Assembly (NCBI RefSeq): GCF_003856975.1
Contig: NZ_CP033107.1
Location: 3,224,001 to 3,288,000, forward strand
Direction: 5' to 3'
Length of the DNA stretch: 64,000 bases
From: Plantibacter sp. PA-3-X8
GTDB taxonomy: Bacteria > Actinomycetota > Actinomycetes > Actinomycetales > Microbacteriaceae
Part shown: one piece after another, positions 21,638 to 31,909 of the stretch
Numbering within the stretch: the first letter of the stretch is position 1
Layout of the letters: the number at the start of each line of letters is the position of its first letter
Notes under the pieces: model-generated
What the model was told of the DNA's origin: nothing
The model's input: only the letters and a program-made list of their open reading frames with translations
Databases searched by the model: none
Translations under genes and position numbers: made by a program

Positions 21638-22281
21638 CGCGCGATCCTCCACTTCTTCTCGAAGGCCCGTTGGGCGAGGGACAGGAGCGACACGAGCGCC
21701 ACGAAGATGAGGGCGACCCACAGGAGACCGACGAGCAGCGGCTCACCGCGCTCTGACAGGTTCGCGCGGATCGCGCCCGCTTCGGCGACGGAGAAGCCGG
21801 CGGCGACCGTCGTGTTCTTGAGTAGGGCGATGAGCACGCTGAACAGCGGAGGCAGCACGGCACGGAACGCCTGCGGCAGGATGACGAGCGTCATGGTCTG
21901 TCCGAACGGCAGCCCGATCGCGCGTGCGGCCTCGGCCTGACCGATCGGCACCGTGTTGACGCCGGACCGCAGGACCTCTGCGACGTAGGTCGCGGTGTAG
22001 AGGCTCAGCCCGATGATCGCGAGCGTCGTGTAGCTCACTTCGGGGAGCCCGAGCTTCGGGTAGCCGAAGGCGAAGAAGAAGAGGATGAGGGTCAGCGGGG
22101 TGTTGCGCACCGTGTTGACGTACACGGTGCCGAAGAGGCGCATCGCCGGGACCGGCGAGACCCGCATGGCACCGACGATGGTGCCGAGGATGAGCGCGAA
22201 GAACCCCGACACCACGAAGAGCAGCAGGGTGTTGCGGAAGCCCGTGACGAAGAGGTCGAGGTTGTCGAGCAGGACGTTCAT
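21634..22281 (-). CDS. gluC: glutamate-type ABC importer permease, GluC-like
   Basis: About 215 aa, five predicted helices. EAARAIGLPFGQTMTLVILP is the EAA loop contacting the ATPase. GTVYVNTVRNTPLTLILFFF is the typical GluC segment. The ATG at 22281 is chosen since AAAGG lies ten bases upstream; a GTG at 22290 would sit too close. It forms the heterodimeric channel with GluD. Confidence 0.88.
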   Translation of the reverse strand: MNVLLDNLDLFVTGFRNTLLLFVVSGFFALILGTIVGAMRVSPVPAMRLFGTVYVNTVRNTPLTLILFFFAFGYPKLGLPEVSYTTLAIIGLSLYTATYVAEVLRSGVNTVPIGQAEAARAIGLPFGQTMTLVILPQAFRAVLPPLFSVLIALLKNTTVAAGFSVAEAGAIRANLSERGEPLLVGLLWVALIFVALVSLLSLAQRAFEKKWRIAR

Positions 22282-22348
22282 GTCGCGCACGCCTTTCGGG
22301 AGGGGGACGCCCCTGGCGGGCGCCTGGGCGGAGTCGACGGGACAGCTC

Positions 22349-22382
22349 CCCCGGACGGCCGCTGGTCGGCGGCCGCCCGGGG
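22349..22382 (-). terminator. attenuating hairpin between gluB and gluC
   Basis: A 14-base stem, CCCCGGGCGGCCGC with GCGGCCGTCCGGGG (one G-T pair) and a six-base loop, begins seven bases past the gluB stop. It probably cuts expression of the permeases relative to the binding protein, as is common in such operons. Confidence 0.65.
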
Positions 22383-22388
22383 CGCTGC

Positions 22389-23285
22389 TTAGTAGTCGTC
22401 GACCGCCGGCTGGGTCACCTTGGTGCCGGAGGCGCCGAGGGTGGCGTCGTAGATCTTGGTCCAGGTGTCGCCGCCATCGGTGAACATCGTGTTGATGAAG
22501 TGGCGGAGGGCGTCGTCACCCTTCGGCAGACCGATGCCGTACAGCTCGGTGCTGAACGGCTCGCCCACGACCTTGAGGTCGTCGGGGAACTGCGCCGCGT
22601 ACCCGATCAGGATCGCCTGGTCGGTCGTGACCGCGTCGACCTTGCCGTCGTTCAGGGCCTCGACACACTGCGAGTAGGTGTCGAACTCCTCCGTCTTGGT
22701 GTCGGGGAAGTTGTCCTTGATGTTCTGGATGGGCGTGGAGCCCGTCGCCGAACACACGGTCTTGCCGGCGAGGTCGTCCTCGCCCTTGATGTCGTCGTTG
22801 TCCGCGGCGACGAGCAGGCCCTGGCCGGTCTCGAAGTACGGTCCGGCGAAGTCGATCTGCTCCTTGCGCTTGTCGGTGATCGAGTAGGTGCCGACGTAGT
22901 AGTCGATGTCACCGTTCACGATGGCCGATTCGCGATTGGCGCTCGGGATCGCCTTGAACTCGATCTTGTCGGCGTCGAAGCCGAGCGACGCGGCGATCCA
23001 GGTGGCCATCTCGACGTCGAAGCCGGAACGCTCGCCGGTGGCGGCGTCGAGGTATCCGAGACCGGGCTGGTCCTCCTTGACACCGATGCGGACCTTGTCG
23101 GCCTTCACCATCGCGTCGTACGTGGGGCTGCCCTCGAGCTGGACGTCGGAGGCGACCTCGAAGAGTGCGCCGCCGTCGGACGCGCCGTCGGTCGATCCGG
23201 TGCCGGCGTCGCCGCCGCTGCACCCGCTGAGCGCGAGCGCTGCTGCAGCGACTCCCGCGGTGATGAACATGAGCCTCTTGCGCAT
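22389..23285 (-). CDS. gluB: glutamate-binding lipoprotein of ABC importer, GluB-like
   Basis: 298 aa. The lipoprotein signal peptide ends in the lipobox LSGC, with Cys near residue 22 (MRKRLMFITAGVAAAALALS before it). The family-3 solute-binding fold follows, including YLDAATGERSGFDVEMATWI and a C-terminal closing lobe. It binds the amino acid outside the membrane and hands it to GluC/GluD. A strong GGAAGGAAGG site precedes the ATG. Glutamate is inferred; other polar amino acids are possible. Confidence 0.92.
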   Translation of the reverse strand: MRKRLMFITAGVAAAALALSGCSGGDAGTGSTDGASDGGALFEVASDVQLEGSPTYDAMVKADKVRIGVKEDQPGLGYLDAATGERSGFDVEMATWIAASLGFDADKIEFKAIPSANRESAIVNGDIDYYVGTYSITDKRKEQIDFAGPYFETGQGLLVAADNDDIKGEDDLAGKTVCSATGSTPIQNIKDNFPDTKTEEFDTYSQCVEALNDGKVDAVTTDQAILIGYAAQFPDDLKVVGEPFSTELYGIGLPKGDDALRHFINTMFTDGGDTWTKIYDATLGASGTKVTQPAVDDY

Positions 23286-23376
23286 GTTTTCCTTCCTTCC
23301 TTGGTGCCCGGGACGGGCCGATCGGTTGGTCAGTTCCGGGTCGCCGCGCGGGTCGCGCGATCCGGAGTCGGATGGG

Positions 23377-24225
<849 letters not shown>

Positions 24226-24232
24226 GTAACCC

Positions 24233-24238
24233 AAACTA
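24233..24238 (-). promoter_or_regulatory. -10 box of leaderless gluA
   Basis: TAGTTT lies seven bases upstream of the gluA ATG. Confidence 0.45.
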
Positions 24239-24276
24239 GGTGACCGTGTGTTTCGTGCGCATGACGGAAGCGCTAC

Positions 24277-24294
24277 GGTTACCGTTTCGTAACC
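24277..24294. promoter_or_regulatory. inverted repeat upstream of gluA
   Basis: GGTTAC and GTAACC flank CGTTTC, about 40 bases upstream of the gluA -10 box and just past the methyltransferase stop. It fits an operator for the importer; a terminator role is less likely given the low GC content. Confidence 0.4.
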
Positions 24295-24317
24295 TCGACG
24301 GTAGACGCCTCAGGCGC

Positions 24318-25118
24318 TCACGCGTGCTGCGCGAACGCGCTCTCGAAGACGCACACCGATGCCGCCGTGGCCAGGTTCATGCTCTCGGCACGGCCGTAGA
24401 TCGGTACCGTAACCGCACGGTCGACGAGCTCGAGGTGCTCGTCGGTGAGTCCCCTGGCCTCGTTGCCGAACACCCATGCCGTCGGCCGCGCGAGCACACC
24501 TTCCGACCGGGCCACGAGGAGGTCCTCGCCCTTGATGTCGGCCGCGAGCGTCTGCAGTCCCGCTGCACGGGCCCGTTCCAGCACGGCGGGCAGCTCGACA
24601 CCGACCGCGACGGGCAGGTGGAAGAGCGAGCCGGTCGTGGAGCGCACGACCTTCGGGTTGTAGAGGTCGACGGTCCGTCCGCTCAGGACGACGGCGTCCG
24701 CGCCGGCGGCGTCGGCGGCTCGGATGATCGTCCCGAGGTTGCCCGGATCGCGGACCTCCTCCAGGATGACGACAAGCTGCGGCTCTCCGGCGAAGATGTC
24801 CTTGATCGAGGTCGGGAACTGCTGCGCGACCGCGATGAACCCCTGCGGGGTGACGGTGTCGGCCATCGACTCGAGGACCTGCTCGGTGACGAACTCGACC
24901 TCGAGTCCCGCATCGGTGGCCGCGGCCCCGATCTCGGTGTAGCGCTCGAGGGCCGTCGGCGTCGCGTACAGCTCGAGGATCAGGTCGGGCCGGAACTGCA
25001 GGGCCTCCGAGACCGCCTGTGGTCCTTCGAGGAGGAACAGGCCGGTCTCCTGTCTCGCCGGACGCTTGGCGAGTTTGGCGACGGAACGGACGCGCGGTGA
25101 CCGCGGATTGTCAAGCAC
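24318..25118 (-). CDS. SpoU/TrmH-family RNA 2'-O-methyltransferase
   Basis: 266 aa SPOUT-fold enzyme methylating ribose in rRNA or tRNA with S-adenosylmethionine. Motif 1 is EEVRDPGNLGTIIRAADAAG, motif 2 WVFGNEARGL, and motif 3 AESMNLATAASVCVFE. An N-terminal substrate-binding domain covers ~1-100 (FLLEGPQAVSEAL). It lies downstream of rplT, where relatives also have it, so rRNA is the likelier target. The exact nucleotide is unknown. Confidence 0.88.
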   Translation of the reverse strand: MLDNPRSPRVRSVAKLAKRPARQETGLFLLEGPQAVSEALQFRPDLILELYATPTALERYTEIGAAATDAGLEVEFVTEQVLESMADTVTPQGFIAVAQQFPTSIKDIFAGEPQLVVILEEVRDPGNLGTIIRAADAAGADAVVLSGRTVDLYNPKVVRSTTGSLFHLPVAVGVELPAVLERARAAGLQTLAADIKGEDLLVARSEGVLARPTAWVFGNEARGLTDEHLELVDRAVTVPIYGRAESMNLATAASVCVFESAFAQHA

Positions 25119-25153
25119 GCACCCATCCTATTGGTCGCACTCCGGACAGACGA

Positions 25154-25185
25154 AACGGCCCGATCCCTGGTGGGATCGGGCCGTT
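25154..25185 (-). terminator. terminator after rplT
   Basis: A 14-base perfect stem with a four-base loop lies between rplT and the methyltransferase. On the minus strand it is followed by GTTTCGTCT, weakly T-rich. Confidence 0.8.
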
Positions 25186-25220
25186 CGAACACGTCGTCCG
25201 GTCGGACGCAGGGCTTCCGA

Positions 25221-25607
25221 CTACGCGGAGACCTTGGGCGCCGAGGTGTCGGCGGGCAGCGCGGCCTTGGCCGACGCGACGAGGGCCGCGAAGGTGGCGG
25301 GCTCGTGCACCGCGAGGTCCGCGAGGATACGGCGGTCGACCTCGATCCCGGCGAGGCCGAGACCCTGGATGAAGCGGTTGTACGTCATGCCGTTGGCACG
25401 CGAAGCCGCGTTGATGCGCTGGATCCAGAGGCGACGGAAGTCACCCTTGCGCGCACGACGGTCGCGGTACGAGTAGACGAGGGAGTGAGTGACCTGCTCC
25501 TTGGCCTTGCGGTACAGACGCGAACGCTGACCGCGGTAACCGGCGGCGCGCTCGAGGATGACGCGACGCTTCTTGTGAGCGTTGACCGCCCTTTTGACTC
25601 TTGCCAT
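25221..25607 (-). CDS. rplT: 50S ribosomal protein L20
   Basis: 128 aa basic protein that binds 23S rRNA early in 50S assembly. The family start [19 protein letters not shown] and the WIQRINAA segment are clear. Last gene of the infC-rpmI-rplT operon. In many bacteria L20 represses this operon through the mRNA leader; the sequence here does not show whether that holds. Confidence 0.98.
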   Translation of the reverse strand: MARVKRAVNAHKKRRVILERAAGYRGQRSRLYRKAKEQVTHSLVYSYRDRRARKGDFRRLWIQRINAASRANGMTYNRFIQGLGLAGIEVDRRILADLAVHEPATFAALVASAKAALPADTSAPKVSA

Positions 25608-25634
25608 GTTCCTAGTTCCTTACGGGTAAACGGT

Positions 25635-25829
25635 CTAGCGACCGAGCAGCTTCTTCATGACCTTGGCGTCGGCGGGCGCCAGCACCTGGTCCTGGTTCAG
25701 GCGACGGGTGCGACGGCTGGACTTGCTCTCCAGGTTGTGTCGCATACCGGCCTGCTGCTTCATCAGCTTGCCGCTGCCGGTGACCTTGAATCGCTTCTTG
25801 GCCCCGGAGTGGGTCTTCTGCTTCGGCAT
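25635..25829 (-). CDS. rpmI: 50S ribosomal protein L35
   Basis: 64 aa, short and basic, with the family pattern [20 protein letters not shown] and the C-terminal [13 protein letters not shown]. It lies between infC and rplT in the conserved order, with short gaps of 15 and 27 bases, so all three are likely on one transcript. Confidence 0.98.
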   Translation of the reverse strand: MPKQKTHSGAKKRFKVTGSGKLMKQQAGMRHNLESKSSRRTRRLNQDQVLAPADAKVMKKLLGR

Positions 25830-25844
25830 GGGATTCCTCGTTTC

Positions 25845-26471
<627 letters not shown>

Positions 26472-26477
26472 GCGGAG

Positions 26478-26483
26478 CTCCTC
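26478..26483 (-). promoter_or_regulatory. ribosome binding site fixing the infC AUC start
   Basis: GAGGAG with a six-base spacer before ATC at 26471. It is the only good site in reach and settles the non-standard start. Confidence 0.8.
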
Positions 26484-26565
26484 TGACTGGGTGGGATGCC
26501 ACGCGACCAGGTCCGATACCTGCGACGCGACGAAATCGGTTCACCACACACCCGTACCCTCCGCC

Positions 26566-26580
26566 GGTGTTCAGAACACC
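26566..26580. repeat. palindrome in the infC leader
   Basis: GGTGTTC and GAACACC flank a single A. It sits in the 269-base gap between infC and the DUF1844 gene and could form a hairpin in the infC leader. Its halves face the wrong way for a LexA box. Confidence 0.35.
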
Positions 26581-26694
26581 TGTCGGAAGGCACCACGCCC
26601 GACGACCCGAAGCGGTGAAGCGACAGGCGGAGCGTGACAACCCGGTAACCTTGTGAAGCGGTCAAGCGCGGGTGGGAGAATCTCCTCTTTCGTA

Positions 26695-26710
26695 CCGAGA
26701 CATGTCTCGG
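26695..26710. promoter_or_regulatory. perfect 16-bp palindrome between infC and the DUF1844 gene
   Basis: CCGAGACA and TGTCTCGG join with no spacer. It lies 30 bases before the DUF1844 start and near a TAGACT (26722-26727, minus strand) that could be the infC operon -10. A dimeric regulator or an RNA hairpin would explain it. Confidence 0.4.
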
Positions 26711-26740
26711 AGCACCGCACGAGTCTAACAGAGGATCCAC

Positions 26741-27112
26741 GTGAACAACACCACCAGCCCGTACGACCACGACGACGAGTCGGGAGGGGCCGATCAGGCC
26801 ACCCGGGACATCGCCGACGTTCCCGCCGTCGAGGTCATCACCACCGCCGCCGTGCACCTCATGAGCGCCGCAGCGGTCAAGTGCGGCCTCGCGGACGCCC
26901 CCGACGCCCAGACGGACCTCGACGAAGCCCGCAAGCTCATCAACGCCCTCGCCGGGCTCATCACCGCGGGCGCCCCGGAGATCAGCGACATGCACGCCCG
27001 GTCGCTGCGCGACGGCCTGCGATCCCTGCAGCTCGCCTTCCGGGAGGCGTCCACCATCCAGGATCCCATCGGCAAGGGTCCCGGCGAGAAGTGGACCGGC
27101 CCGGTCACCTGA
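26741..27112 (+). CDS. DUF1844 family protein
   Basis: 123 aa. The core (EVITTAAVHLMSAAAVKCGL, then DLDEARKLINALAGLI) matches the short helical DUF1844 family, often next to infC in Actinobacteria. The N-terminus is acidic and disordered, the C-terminus ends GEKWTGPVT. The GTG start has AGAGGA five bases upstream. No function is established; conservation next to translation genes suggests a link to protein synthesis, which is inference. Confidence 0.8.
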   Translation: MNNTTSPYDHDDESGGADQATRDIADVPAVEVITTAAVHLMSAAAVKCGLADAPDAQTDLDEARKLINALAGLITAGAPEISDMHARSLRDGLRSLQLAFREASTIQDPIGKGPGEKWTGPVT

Positions 27113-27123
27113 TCGCAGCGCGG

Positions 27124-27159
27124 CGCTCCGCCTCGCCGATCAGTCGGCGGGGCGGAGCG
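27124..27159. terminator. bidirectional terminator between DUF1844 and SseB-like genes
   Basis: Sixteen-base arms with one G-T pair and a four-base loop lie between two convergent genes. The loop holds part of the stop codon of the minus-strand gene. Confidence 0.7.
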
Positions 27160-27967
27160 ACACCGCGAGCGAGTCGACGCGCGTCGCGATGACCTCGTCC
27201 GCGGCCCAGCGCTGAGCCAGCCGCGCGAGCACTGCGTCGAGCTCCTGCTGGGTCAGTCCCTGCAGCAGGCCGAGCTCGACCACGAGCTCGGATCCGGCGA
27301 GCTTCGCCTCAGGATCTCCGGCTCGCAGGCGCACACTCACGACCGCGAGCTCCTGCTCGATCGACCGCTCGAACGCGTCGCGCACCAGCGGGTCCGCGAA
27401 GCTGGGCGTCCACGGCTGCGACTGCGCGATCGCCCACAGCGCGGGGCGGCGTACGGCGAACTCGGTGCTCGACGTCGGATCGAGGACCACGACGTCCGTC
27501 TGCTCGCTCGCGGCCGCCAGGGCGACCCGGACGCCGTCGGCCGGGATCGGCCTCGCCGTCCGGTTCCAGGCGGACATCGCCTGCACCGAGCTGAACACCG
27601 GGAGCACGGTGCGGCCGTCCGGACCGGTCACGGTCACGATGGACAGCTCCTGCGACTTGTCGACCAACTGGCCGTGCTCGTTCTCGCCGGCCTCACCGAG
27701 GTGGGCCACGAGCGGGATGAGCAGACGGGAGTCCCGGAACGCGTCGACGACCTCGGCCTCCCCGACCTCGCCTGTCCGGAAGCGTCGGAGGGACTCGATC
27801 AGCCGCTCGGGCGCGCTGCCGTCGTCACCGGAACTCGCGTTCGGCTGGAAGCTCCGACCGGCCCAGGGCTGGCCGGCCGAATCGGCACCACCCACCGCAT
27901 GGTGGGCATGCCCGCCCGACGGACCGTGCCGGTCGGGCTCGGAGGATTCGTCAGCGGCCGGAGACAT
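27140..27967 (-). CDS. SseB-domain protein
   Basis: 275 aa. A disordered N-terminus of ~50 residues (His, Gly, Ser-rich) precedes an SseB-like core (~55-180: [27 protein letters not shown], then VVLDP). The C-terminal ~90 residues look like the SseB C-domain ([26 protein letters not shown]). The name comes from a secretion-linked protein; no activity is shown for actinobacterial members. The start overlaps the end of priA by 17 bases, so it is translated with the his genes. Confidence 0.78.
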   Translation of the reverse strand: MSPAADESSEPDRHGPSGGHAHHAVGGADSAGQPWAGRSFQPNASSGDDGSAPERLIESLRRFRTGEVGEAEVVDAFRDSRLLIPLVAHLGEAGENEHGQLVDKSQELSIVTVTGPDGRTVLPVFSSVQAMSAWNRTARPIPADGVRVALAAASEQTDVVVLDPTSSTEFAVRRPALWAIAQSQPWTPSFADPLVRDAFERSIEQELAVVSVRLRAGDPEAKLAGSELVVELGLLQGLTQQELDAVLARLAQRWAADEVIATRVDSLAVSLRPAD

Positions 27968-28697
27968 CCAGCGCCTCGGCCAGGGTGAACGCGCCGTTGT
28001 AGAGCGCCTTCCCGATGATGGCGCCCTCGAGCCCCAGGGGGACCAGCTCGCGCAGCGCGACCAGGTCGTCGAGGCTCGAGATGCCGCCGGAGGCCACCAC
28101 CGGCCGCTCCGTGCGCTCGAGCACCTGTCGGAGCAGTTCGATGTTCGGCCCCTGCATCGTGCCGTCCTTCGTGACGTCCGTCACGACGTAGCGTGCGCAG
28201 CCCGCCTCCTCGAGACGGTCGAGGACCGTCCACAGGTCGCCGGCGTCCTGCGTCCAGCCGCGAGCGGCGAGCGTCGTGCCACGGACATCGAGGCCGACCG
28301 CGATCGCCTCGCCGTACTGGGCGATGACACTCGCGGCCCACTCGGGGTTCTCGAGCGCCGCGGTCCCGAGGTTGACGCGTGCGACGCCCGTCTCGAGCGC
28401 CTGCTCGAGGGAGGCGTCGTCGCGGATGCCGCCCGACAGCTCGATGTTGACGCCGCGCGCCTTCGAGATGACCTTGCGGATGATCGACCGGTTGTCGCCA
28501 CGGCCGAACGCGGCGTCGAGATCGACGAGGTGGATCCACTCCGCCCCCTGACGGGCCCAGTCCAGGGCCGCGTCGACGGGCTCACCGTAGTTCGTCTCCG
28601 AACCGGCCTCGCCGCGCGTCAACCGGACGGCCTTGCCGTCCACGATGTCGATCGCGGGGAGCAGCGTCAGTCCGGCCGTCGTGTTGAACTCGTTCAT
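27951..28697 (-). CDS. priA: phosphoribosyl isomerase A (HisA/TrpF-type)
   Basis: 248 aa TIM-barrel enzyme that isomerises ProFAR in histidine synthesis. In Actinobacteria lacking TrpF the same protein also serves tryptophan synthesis. The N-terminal Asp of [14 protein letters not shown] and the phosphate sites ([20 protein letters not shown]) are present. The ATG at 28697 starts the family sequence; the upstream 16 residues of the frame are not used. The dual role is inferred from lineage. Confidence 0.93.
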   Translation of the reverse strand: MNEFNTTAGLTLLPAIDIVDGKAVRLTRGEAGSETNYGEPVDAALDWARQGAEWIHLVDLDAAFGRGDNRSIIRKVISKARGVNIELSGGIRDDASLEQALETGVARVNLGTAALENPEWAASVIAQYGEAIAVGLDVRGTTLAARGWTQDAGDLWTVLDRLEEAGCARYVVTDVTKDGTMQGPNIELLRQVLERTERPVVASGGISSLDDLVALRELVPLGLEGAIIGKALYNGAFTLAEALDVSGR

Positions 28698-28782
28698 GAT
28701 CCACCGTCTCTTCGGGAGCTGCGAGCCCCTCGGTTCCCGGCGCACAGCATGCCTCGTGGCACAAGCACCTGATCCTAGTCGG

Positions 28783-29418
28783 CTACAGGGTGCCGAGCCA
28801 GTTGGTCAGCAGGCGGATACCGGCGTCGCCCGACTTCTCCGGGTGGAACTGCGTCGCCGACAACGGACCGTTCTCGACGGCCGCGAGGAACGGCACGCCG
28901 TGGGTCGCCCAGGTGAGGCGTGGCTCTGGGAACGGCGGCATGACCTCGAGGGTCCACTGCTGTGCGGCATAGGAGTGGACGAAGTAGAAGCGTTCGTCGG
29001 CGAGGCCGTCGAAGAGCACGGACCCCGCGTCCGGCGACACCGTGTTCCAGCCCATGTGCGGCAGGACGGGCGCCTCGAGTTCTGTGACCGCTCCCGGCCA
29101 CTCCCCCAGGCCGTCGGCCTCGGAACCGCGCTCCAAGCCGCGCTCGAACATCACCTGCATCCCGACGCAGATGCCGAGGACCGGACGGCCTCCTGCGAGA
29201 CGGCGGTCGATGACCTCGTCGCCGTGCGAGGAACGGAGGGCGCCGATCACCGCGTCGAAGGCGCCGACCCCTGGCACCACGAGACCGTCGGCGGCCTGGG
29301 CGGCCTGGCGATCACCCGTCAGCACGACGTCGGCGCCGGCGAGCTCGAGGGCCTTGACCGCGGAGTGCACGTTGCCGGAGCCGTAGTCGAGGACGACCAC
29401 CGACGGGCGTGCGCTCAC
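28783..29418 (-). CDS. hisH: imidazole glycerol phosphate synthase, glutaminase subunit
   Basis: 211 aa class I amidotransferase supplying ammonia to HisF. The nucleophile Cys is in LGICVGMQ, with the His/Glu pair in TQFHPEKSG. The GTG start overlaps the hisB stop (GTGA). HisF itself is not in the window. Confidence 0.95.
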   Translation of the reverse strand: MSARPSVVVLDYGSGNVHSAVKALELAGADVVLTGDRQAAQAADGLVVPGVGAFDAVIGALRSSHGDEVIDRRLAGGRPVLGICVGMQVMFERGLERGSEADGLGEWPGAVTELEAPVLPHMGWNTVSPDAGSVLFDGLADERFYFVHSYAAQQWTLEVMPPFPEPRLTWATHGVPFLAAVENGPLSATQFHPEKSGDAGIRLLTNWLGTL

Positions 29419-30023
29419 AGCGCGCCCTTCGTCGACGGGATGCCCTGGACCAGGGGGTCGAACGCCTTCGCCTGCCGGAAGGCCCGCGCGAACGCCTTGA
29501 ACTCCGCTTCGGCGATGTGGTGCGGATCGCGACCGCCGAGGACGTTCACGTGCACGGTGAGGCCCGCGTTGAAGGTGATCGCCTCGAAGACGTGACGCAC
29601 CATCGAACCCGTGAAGTGCCCGCCGATGAGGTGGAACTCGAATCCGGCCGGTTCCCCGCCGTGCACGAGGTACGGACGGCCGGAGATGTCGACCACGGCC
29701 TGCACGAGGGCCTCGTCGAGCGGGACCAGCGCGTCCCCGTATCGCGAGATGCCGGCCTTGTCGCCGAGCGCCTGACGGATCGCCTGGCCCAGGACGATAC
29801 CGACGTCCTCGACCGTGTGGTGGACGTCGATGTCGACATCGCCCGTCGCACGGACGGTCAGGTCAGTCAGCGAGTGCTTCGCGAAGGCCGTGAGCAGGTG
29901 GTTGTAGAACGGGACGGAGGTCTCGATGCTGCTCGTGCCGGTGCCGTCGAGGTTCAACTCCAGCTCGATGCTGGACTCGCTCGTCGCGCGCTGGATCCGG
30001 GCCGTGCGCTGCTGGGTGGTCAT
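29415..30023 (-). CDS. hisB: imidazoleglycerol-phosphate dehydratase
   Basis: 202 aa, single-function dehydratase without the phosphatase domain seen in enterics. Metal-binding repeats [10 protein letters not shown] and [16 protein letters not shown] are intact. The ATG at 30023 is chosen over an in-frame start at 30101 because TACACT lies seven bases before it. That makes hisB the head of a leaderless hisB-hisH-priA transcript, detached from hisC by the suf genes. Confidence 0.95.
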   Translation of the reverse strand: MTTQQRTARIQRATSESSIELELNLDGTGTSSIETSVPFYNHLLTAFAKHSLTDLTVRATGDVDIDVHHTVEDVGIVLGQAIRQALGDKAGISRYGDALVPLDEALVQAVVDISGRPYLVHGGEPAGFEFHLIGGHFTGSMVRHVFEAITFNAGLTVHVNVLGGRDPHHIAEAEFKAFARAFRQAKAFDPLVQGIPSTKGAL

Positions 30024-30030
30024 GGGATCC

Positions 30031-30036
30031 AGTGTA
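30031..30036 (-). promoter_or_regulatory. -10 box of leaderless hisB
   Basis: TACACT lies seven bases upstream of the hisB ATG. Confidence 0.45.
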
Positions 30037-30133
30037 TCGAGCGCACCGCCGCTGCACGCCGCGTGTCGACGGGTGGGCATCGTCGCGTCATGCGGCTGCA
30101 CCAGGCCGTGCCGACGCCTATCGTTGAGAGGTC

Positions 30134-31441
30134 ATGACTTCCACACCCAGCATCGCCCCGGCCGTCCCACTCGACGCGACGGAGATCGCCGCTCTCCGTG
30201 AACGGTTCCCGATCCTCGCCCGGGAGATGAACGGACACCCGCTCGTCTATCTGGACTCCGGAGCCACTTCGCAACGCCCGATCGAGGTCATCGACGCGGA
30301 GCGTGACTACGCGACGCACCAGAACGCCGCCGTCCACCGTGGCGCCCACCTCCTGGCCGCCGAGGCGACGGAGCTCTTCGAGGACGCTCGCGCCACGGTC
30401 GCCGCGTTCATCGGTGCCGACGAGCGGGAACTCGTCTGGACCTCCGGCGCGACCGCAGCCCTCAACCTCATCGCCGGGGCCATCGGGAATGCGAGCGCCG
30501 GCCTCGGTGGTGCTGCCGCCGAGCGGTTCCGACTCGGTCCAGGCGACGAGATCGTCGTGACGGAACTCGAACACCACGCGAACCTCATCCCCTGGCAGCA
30601 ACTCGCCGCACGTACCGGTGCGACCCTCCGTCACCTCCCGGTCGACGACCACGGCGTGCTGCGCTTGGACGCCGTGGACGACATCATCGGCGAACGCACG
30701 CGCATCATCGCCTTCGCGCACGTGTCCAACGTCACCGGGGCGATCGCGCCGGTCTCCGAGCTCGTCGCCCTCGCCGAACGCGTCGGCGCGCTGACCGTGC
30801 TCGACGCCTGCCAGTCCGTGCCGCACCTGCCCGTCGACGTCGCGTCCCTCGGCGTCGACTTCCTCGTGTTCTCCGGCCACAAGATGCTCGGTCCGAACGG
30901 CATCGGGGCCCTGTGGGGTCGCCGCCGGCTGCTCGACGCCCTTCCCCCCTTCCTCACCGGCGGGTCGATGATCACGACCGTCACACTCGACGGCGCCGAC
31001 TTCCTGCCCGCTCCGCAACGGTTCGAGGCCGGGACCCAGCCGGTGTCGCAGGCGATCGCCCTCGCGAGCGCCGTCCGGTTCCTGCAAGCGGTCGGCATGG
31101 ACCGTGTCCACGCCACCGAGGCGGCCTACGGACAGCGTCTCGCAGCCGGACTCGCTGCCATCCCCGGCGTCACGCTCATCGGGCCGCCACCCGGGACGCC
31201 TCGCGCCGGGCTGGCGAGCTTCGACCTCGCCGGTGTGCACGCCCACGACGTGGGTCAGTTCTTCGACGACCGGGGCATCGCGGTCCGCGTCGGTCACCAT
31301 TGCGCGCAACCACTCCACCGCCGGTTGGGACTCACCGCGTCCACCCGCGCCAGCAGCTACCTCTACACGACGGAGGCCGAGATCGACGCCTTCCTCCACG
31401 CGGCCACCCTGGTCGGTCCGTTCTTCGGGGTGTCCCGATGA
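30134..31441 (+). CDS. sufS: SufS-type cysteine desulfurase
   Basis: 435 aa PLP enzyme taking sulfur from cysteine for Fe-S cluster assembly. PLP Lys is K250 in FSGHKMLGPNGIG, and the persulfide Cys is C390 in VGHHCAQPLHRR. It is a group II desulfurase of the kind paired with SufU. TATCGT and GAGAGG lie just before the ATG, giving a short leader. It is divergent from hisB and overlaps sufU by four bases. No sufB, sufC or sufD is in the window. Confidence 0.93.
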   Translation: MTSTPSIAPAVPLDATEIAALRERFPILAREMNGHPLVYLDSGATSQRPIEVIDAERDYATHQNAAVHRGAHLLAAEATELFEDARATVAAFIGADERELVWTSGATAALNLIAGAIGNASAGLGGAAAERFRLGPGDEIVVTELEHHANLIPWQQLAARTGATLRHLPVDDHGVLRLDAVDDIIGERTRIIAFAHVSNVTGAIAPVSELVALAERVGALTVLDACQSVPHLPVDVASLGVDFLVFSGHKMLGPNGIGALWGRRRLLDALPPFLTGGSMITTVTLDGADFLPAPQRFEAGTQPVSQAIALASAVRFLQAVGMDRVHATEAAYGQRLAAGLAAIPGVTLIGPPPGTPRAGLASFDLAGVHAHDVGQFFDDRGIAVRVGHHCAQPLHRRLGLTASTRASSYLYTTEAEIDAFLHAATLVGPFFGVSR

Positions 31442-31875
31442 GCGGCCTGGAGAGCCTCTACCAGGAGCTCATCCTCGACCACGCCCGCCAGCGCCACGGC
31501 TTCGGGTTGCGGGACGCGCCCGCCGCCGAGTCGCACCAGCTCAACCCCACCTGCGGCGACGAGGTCACCCTGCAGCTCCATCCCGGGCCCGACGGTCGTC
31601 TCGCACCGATCGCCTGGGAGGGGCACGGCTGCTCGATCTCGCAGGCGTCGAGCTCCTGCCTGAGCGACCTCGCAGCAGGCCTCACGCCGTCCGAGCTCCA
31701 GGCCCTGGTCGACGAGTTCCGCACGGTCATCCGCTCGCGGGGCACGCTCGAGTTCGACGAGGAACGGTTCGGAGACGCCGCGGCGTTCAGTGGCGTCTCG
31801 CGCTACATCGCCCGCGTGAAATGCGCCATGCTCCCCTGGGTCGCAGCCGAAGAGGCCATCTCCCGCCTGCCGTGA
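31438..31875 (+). CDS. sufU: SufU-type sulfur transfer protein
   Basis: 145 aa. The three zinc/sulfur Cys are C39 (NPTCGD), C65 (GHGCSIS) and C129 (RVKCAMLPW), with Asp41. It accepts sulfur from SufS by zinc-ligand exchange and passes it on. It is coupled to sufS by the ATGA overlap and converges on hisC. Confidence 0.93.
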   Translation: MSGLESLYQELILDHARQRHGFGLRDAPAAESHQLNPTCGDEVTLQLHPGPDGRLAPIAWEGHGCSISQASSSCLSDLAAGLTPSELQALVDEFRTVIRSRGTLEFDEERFGDAAAFSGVSRYIARVKCAMLPWVAAEEAISRLP

Positions 31876-31909
31876 GCAGGCGCCCCACCTCCGCCCGGCC
31901 GAGGGCTGG

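Noticed and set aside
26566..26580. LexA box near infC
   Set aside because: The halves are GTTC-A-GAAC, the reverse orientation of GAAC-N4-GTTC.
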